Shown here piece by piece: positions 62,131-64,000 of a stretch of DNA of 64,000 nt. The position numbers were made by a program, and so were the translations under genes. The notes below the pieces were generated by a model. That model saw nothing but the letters and a program-made list of their open reading frames with translations. It searched no databases and was not told the origin of the DNA. How positions within the stretch are numbered: position 1 is the first letter of the stretch; each line of letters starts with the position of its first letter. This DNA is from Paraburkholderia heleia NBRC 101817 (GTDB lineage Bacteria > Pseudomonadota > Gammaproteobacteria > Burkholderiales > Burkholderiaceae). The stretch spans positions 62,001-126,000 of the forward strand of contig NZ_BBJH01000011.1 of NCBI RefSeq assembly GCF_000739775.1, written 5' to 3'.

Positions 62131-63523
62131 AACGCGTACCGAACGCGATTACGTCGGTGAAGTCGATATTCCGATCGAAAAATTGTATGGTGTCAACTCG
62201 GCAAGAGGTGTCGACAATCTGACGGTTTCGCCGCTCAGCATCGCACACTATCCGGCGTTCGCGGTGGCCTTTGCGCAGTGCAAATGGGCGGCGGCGCTCG
62301 CGAATCGCGACACCGATGGGATTACGCCGGAACAATGCGATGCCATCAGTCTGGCATGCCGGGAAATCATCGAAGGCAAGTTTCGTGATTCCCTGATCGT
62401 CGATCTGCTCGAGGGCTCGGGTGGAACCTCCACGAACATGAACTTCAATGAGGTGATCGCCAATCGGGCGCAACAGCTTTTGGGCCATGCCCCGGGCTCG
62501 TATGACGTGATCCATCCCAACGACCATGTCAACCGCTCGCAGTCCACGAACGACGTGTATCCGGCTGCGCTGAAGATTGCGACGTACGCGATGCTCGGAC
62601 CGCTTATTGGGGGAGTAGAAAAGCTGGCCGGCCAGTTCGAGAGCCGGGCCGTCGAGTTTGCCGACGTCCTCCACCTCGGTCGTACCTGTCTGCAGGATGC
62701 GCAGCCGATGCGTCTCGGTCAGCTTTTCGGCGGTTACGCTTCGCTTGCGCGACGTCTCGCGGAAGAATTGACGGCAGTACGAGACAAGCTGCGGACACTG
62801 CCGCTCGGCGGTACGGCGATTGGTACGGGTTTTGGCGCGCCCGCTGGATATCGATCCGCGGTCTACAGGCACCTCTTTGACATCGCGGGCGTCGACTATG
62901 TCGCGCCGGTGAACCCGTTCGACGCAATGCAGAATATGGATGTGTTCTCGCGCGTTTCGGGCGAGCTGCGCACCTGCGCAGCATCCCTCGCGAAGATTGC
63001 ATCGGACCTGACGGTTCTGTCCTCCGGACCTGTCGGTGGCCTGGGGGAACTACGCCTTCCCGAGGCGCAGGCGGGCTCTTCGATCATGCCGGGCAAGGTG
63101 AACCCTGTGCTGCCGATGGCCATGATCCAGCTGAGTTTCGCGGTTATCGGCAATGATGTCGCAGTGACCCAGGCTGTCCAGTATGGCGAACTCGAAATCA
63201 ATCATTTCGAGCCTGTGGTGGCGTCCCGCGTGTTCGACAGCATCACGCTGCTGACCAACGGCATCGAGAGGTTCACGCAGAAGTGTGTTGCCGGCATCAC
63301 CGCGGACGTTGCATGCAATGAGCGGCACCTGATGGATTCGATGGCTGTGGCCACGGCGCTCGTGCCCAAACTTGGGTATGCTCGTGTCAGCAAGCTGGCG
63401 CGCCAGTCGGTTGTGGAAGGTCGGCCACTGGTGGAGATTCTCGATGAATCTGGCCTGCTTTCGCGCGAAGACACCCTGGCGGCAATCGACATGGCCTCGT
63501 ACCCAGTTTTTGATCCGCGCTGA
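62108..63523 (+). CDS. aspA: Aspartate ammonia-lyase
   Basis: The 471-residue member of the fumarase/aspartase superfamily has GSGGTSTNMNFNEVIANRA, VNRSQSTNDVYPAALKI and the signature loop GSSIMPGKVNP with the catalytic Ser. Start YVGEVDIPIEKLYGVNSARGVDNL is typical of aspartases rather than class II fumarases, and the asparaginase neighbourhood agrees. Converts L-aspartate to fumarate and ammonia. The ATG at 62108 has AGGAA upstream. A hairpin follows directly after the stop. Confidence 0.92.
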   Translation: MNSQAKAETRTERDYVGEVDIPIEKLYGVNSARGVDNLTVSPLSIAHYPAFAVAFAQCKWAAALANRDTDGITPEQCDAISLACREIIEGKFRDSLIVDLLEGSGGTSTNMNFNEVIANRAQQLLGHAPGSYDVIHPNDHVNRSQSTNDVYPAALKIATYAMLGPLIGGVEKLAGQFESRAVEFADVLHLGRTCLQDAQPMRLGQLFGGYASLARRLAEELTAVRDKLRTLPLGGTAIGTGFGAPAGYRSAVYRHLFDIAGVDYVAPVNPFDAMQNMDVFSRVSGELRTCAASLAKIASDLTVLSSGPVGGLGELRLPEAQAGSSIMPGKVNPVLPMAMIQLSFAVIGNDVAVTQAVQYGELEINHFEPVVASRVFDSITLLTNGIERFTQKCVAGITADVACNERHLMDSMAVATALVPKLGYARVSKLARQSVVEGRPLVEILDESGLLSREDTLAAIDMASYPVFDPR

Positions 63524-63540
63524 CCGGCTCCTGGCCGGTC
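63522..63540 (+). terminator. Hairpin directly after aspA
   Basis: GACCGGC/GCCGGTC forms a 7-bp stem with a 5-base loop, starting within the stop codon. No T-tract follows, so it may only partly terminate before the next gene at 63588. Confidence 0.45.
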
Positions 63541-63587
63541 CCGCAAGGTCACGGCCGGCCTCTGCAATATTCTGGAGTGCACTGGAA

Positions 63588-64000
63588 ATGATACAAAGGG
63601 ACGGGCTGCTCAGGCTGCTCGCGCAGCAAGACGTGCCGTTTGAATGCGAGTACCACGAGCAGGTGCTCAACATGGCGGAATCCGGGGCACTCGAGCTTTC
63701 TCTCGGCGGCGCACGCTGCAAGAATCTTCTGCTACAGGACAAGCAGGGAGGCTTATACCTCGTCGTCACGACCGCACATAAATCGCTGGACCTGTCCGCG
63801 ATTGCGAAGACGCTGAACAGCAAACGTCTGTCGTTCGCGTCGGCCGACCGCCTTTTCGATCTGCTTGGCGTGCGGCCCGGATCGTTGAGTCCACTCGCCT
63901 TGGTCAACGATCATGCTCATTGTGTTCATCTCGTGATCGACAACGACCTGGCGCACGAACGAGTCTTTCTGTTTCATCCGCTCGATAGCACGGCGACCAT
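63588..64000 (+). CDS. YbaK/ProX-like prolyl-tRNA-editing protein (partial, runs off window)
   Basis: About 137 residues are visible. The fold pattern of the PrdX/ProX family is clear: LLAQQDVPFECEYHEQVLNMAE, GARCKNLLLQDKQGGLYLVVTTAHKSLDL and GVRPGSLSPLALVND. Relatives hydrolyse mis-charged Ala-tRNA(Pro). The ATG has GGAG 12 bases upstream. The C-terminus lies beyond the window. It is likely in the same transcript as aspA. Confidence 0.88.
   Translation, partial: MIQRDGLLRLLAQQDVPFECEYHEQVLNMAESGALELSLGGARCKNLLLQDKQGGLYLVVTTAHKSLDLSAIAKTLNSKRLSFASADRLFDLLGVRPGSLSPLALVNDHAHCVHLVIDNDLAHERVFLFHPLDSTAT

Noticed and set aside
62108..63523. Class II fumarase
   Set aside because: The N-terminal pattern and asparaginase neighbourhood favour aspartase, although the superfamily signature alone would not separate them.
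1..64000. CRISPR arrays, rRNA or tRNA genes, complete insertion sequences, toxin-antitoxin or phage-defence systems
   Set aside because: No evenly spaced repeats, no RNA gene signatures and no intact transposase or known defence domains were seen on reading through the window.

Overview
This window is high-GC chromosomal DNA, most likely from a Paraburkholderia/Burkholderia-type betaproteobacterium. The evidence is codon bias, a persulfide dioxygenase-rhodanese fusion of the Burkholderia type, many LysR/IclR/AraC regulators, and a generalist set of uptake and catabolic operons. No rRNA, tRNA or CRISPR array was seen. Genus is inferred from gene content only.

Layout. 0-8.4 kb: a LysR regulator, a secreted propeller-like protein, a small periplasmic protein, a sulfide-detoxifying fusion enzyme, an AraC regulator, a TPR membrane protein, and a two-gene operon (MIP18-type Fe-S assembly protein plus NnrS-like membrane protein) behind a perfect 12-3-12 palindrome. 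8.4-13.5 kb: a 2-hydroxycarboxylate transporter with a sigma-54 promoter, followed by a DctB/DctD-like sensor/activator pair. 13.5-19.9 kb: a large lipoprotein with hydrolase-like features, a long AT-richer intergenic stretch, and a histidine kinase and OmpR regulator separated by a cupin gene and a gene remnant. 19.9-23.6 kb: a TetR-controlled alpha/beta hydrolase with two matching operators, then an EF-G paralogue. 23.8-24.1 kb: a broken tyrosine integrase.

24.3-35.8 kb is one nine-gene sugar or polyol operon with a near-consensus promoter and a 16-bp-arm palindromic operator. In order it encodes a binding protein, Zn dehydrogenase, FGGY kinase, SorC regulator, ABC ATPase, permease, DeoC-like aldolase, two-domain ALDH16-type dehydrogenase and HAD phosphatase. 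35.8-41.7 kb is a decayed zone holding remnants of a thioredoxin-reductase-like enzyme, an MDR oxidoreductase, a sulfatase and a methyltransferase, with intact LysR, SnoaL-like and SDR genes between them.

41.7-58.1 kb holds two paralogous modules, each with a binding protein, ATPase, fused double permease and IclR regulator. Module A adds an enoyl-CoA hydratase and an acyl-CoA ligase. Module B adds an FAD (GlcD-type) and an FMN (lactate/mandelate-type) 2-hydroxyacid dehydrogenase and a DapA-family aldolase. This suggests uptake of a 2-hydroxy acid, oxidation of both stereoisomers and cleavage of the 2-oxo acid. A shared 17-bp palindrome lies upstream of both dehydrogenase genes. 58.3-64 kb: a periplasmic asparaginase, then an MFS transporter, LysR regulator, aspartase and a partial prolyl-tRNA-editing-like protein, consistent with Asn to Asp to fumarate use.

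The best candidates for a new system are module B (49.3-58.1 kb) and the SorC/ALDH16/DeoC operon (24.3-35.8 kb). Their substrates cannot be read from sequence.
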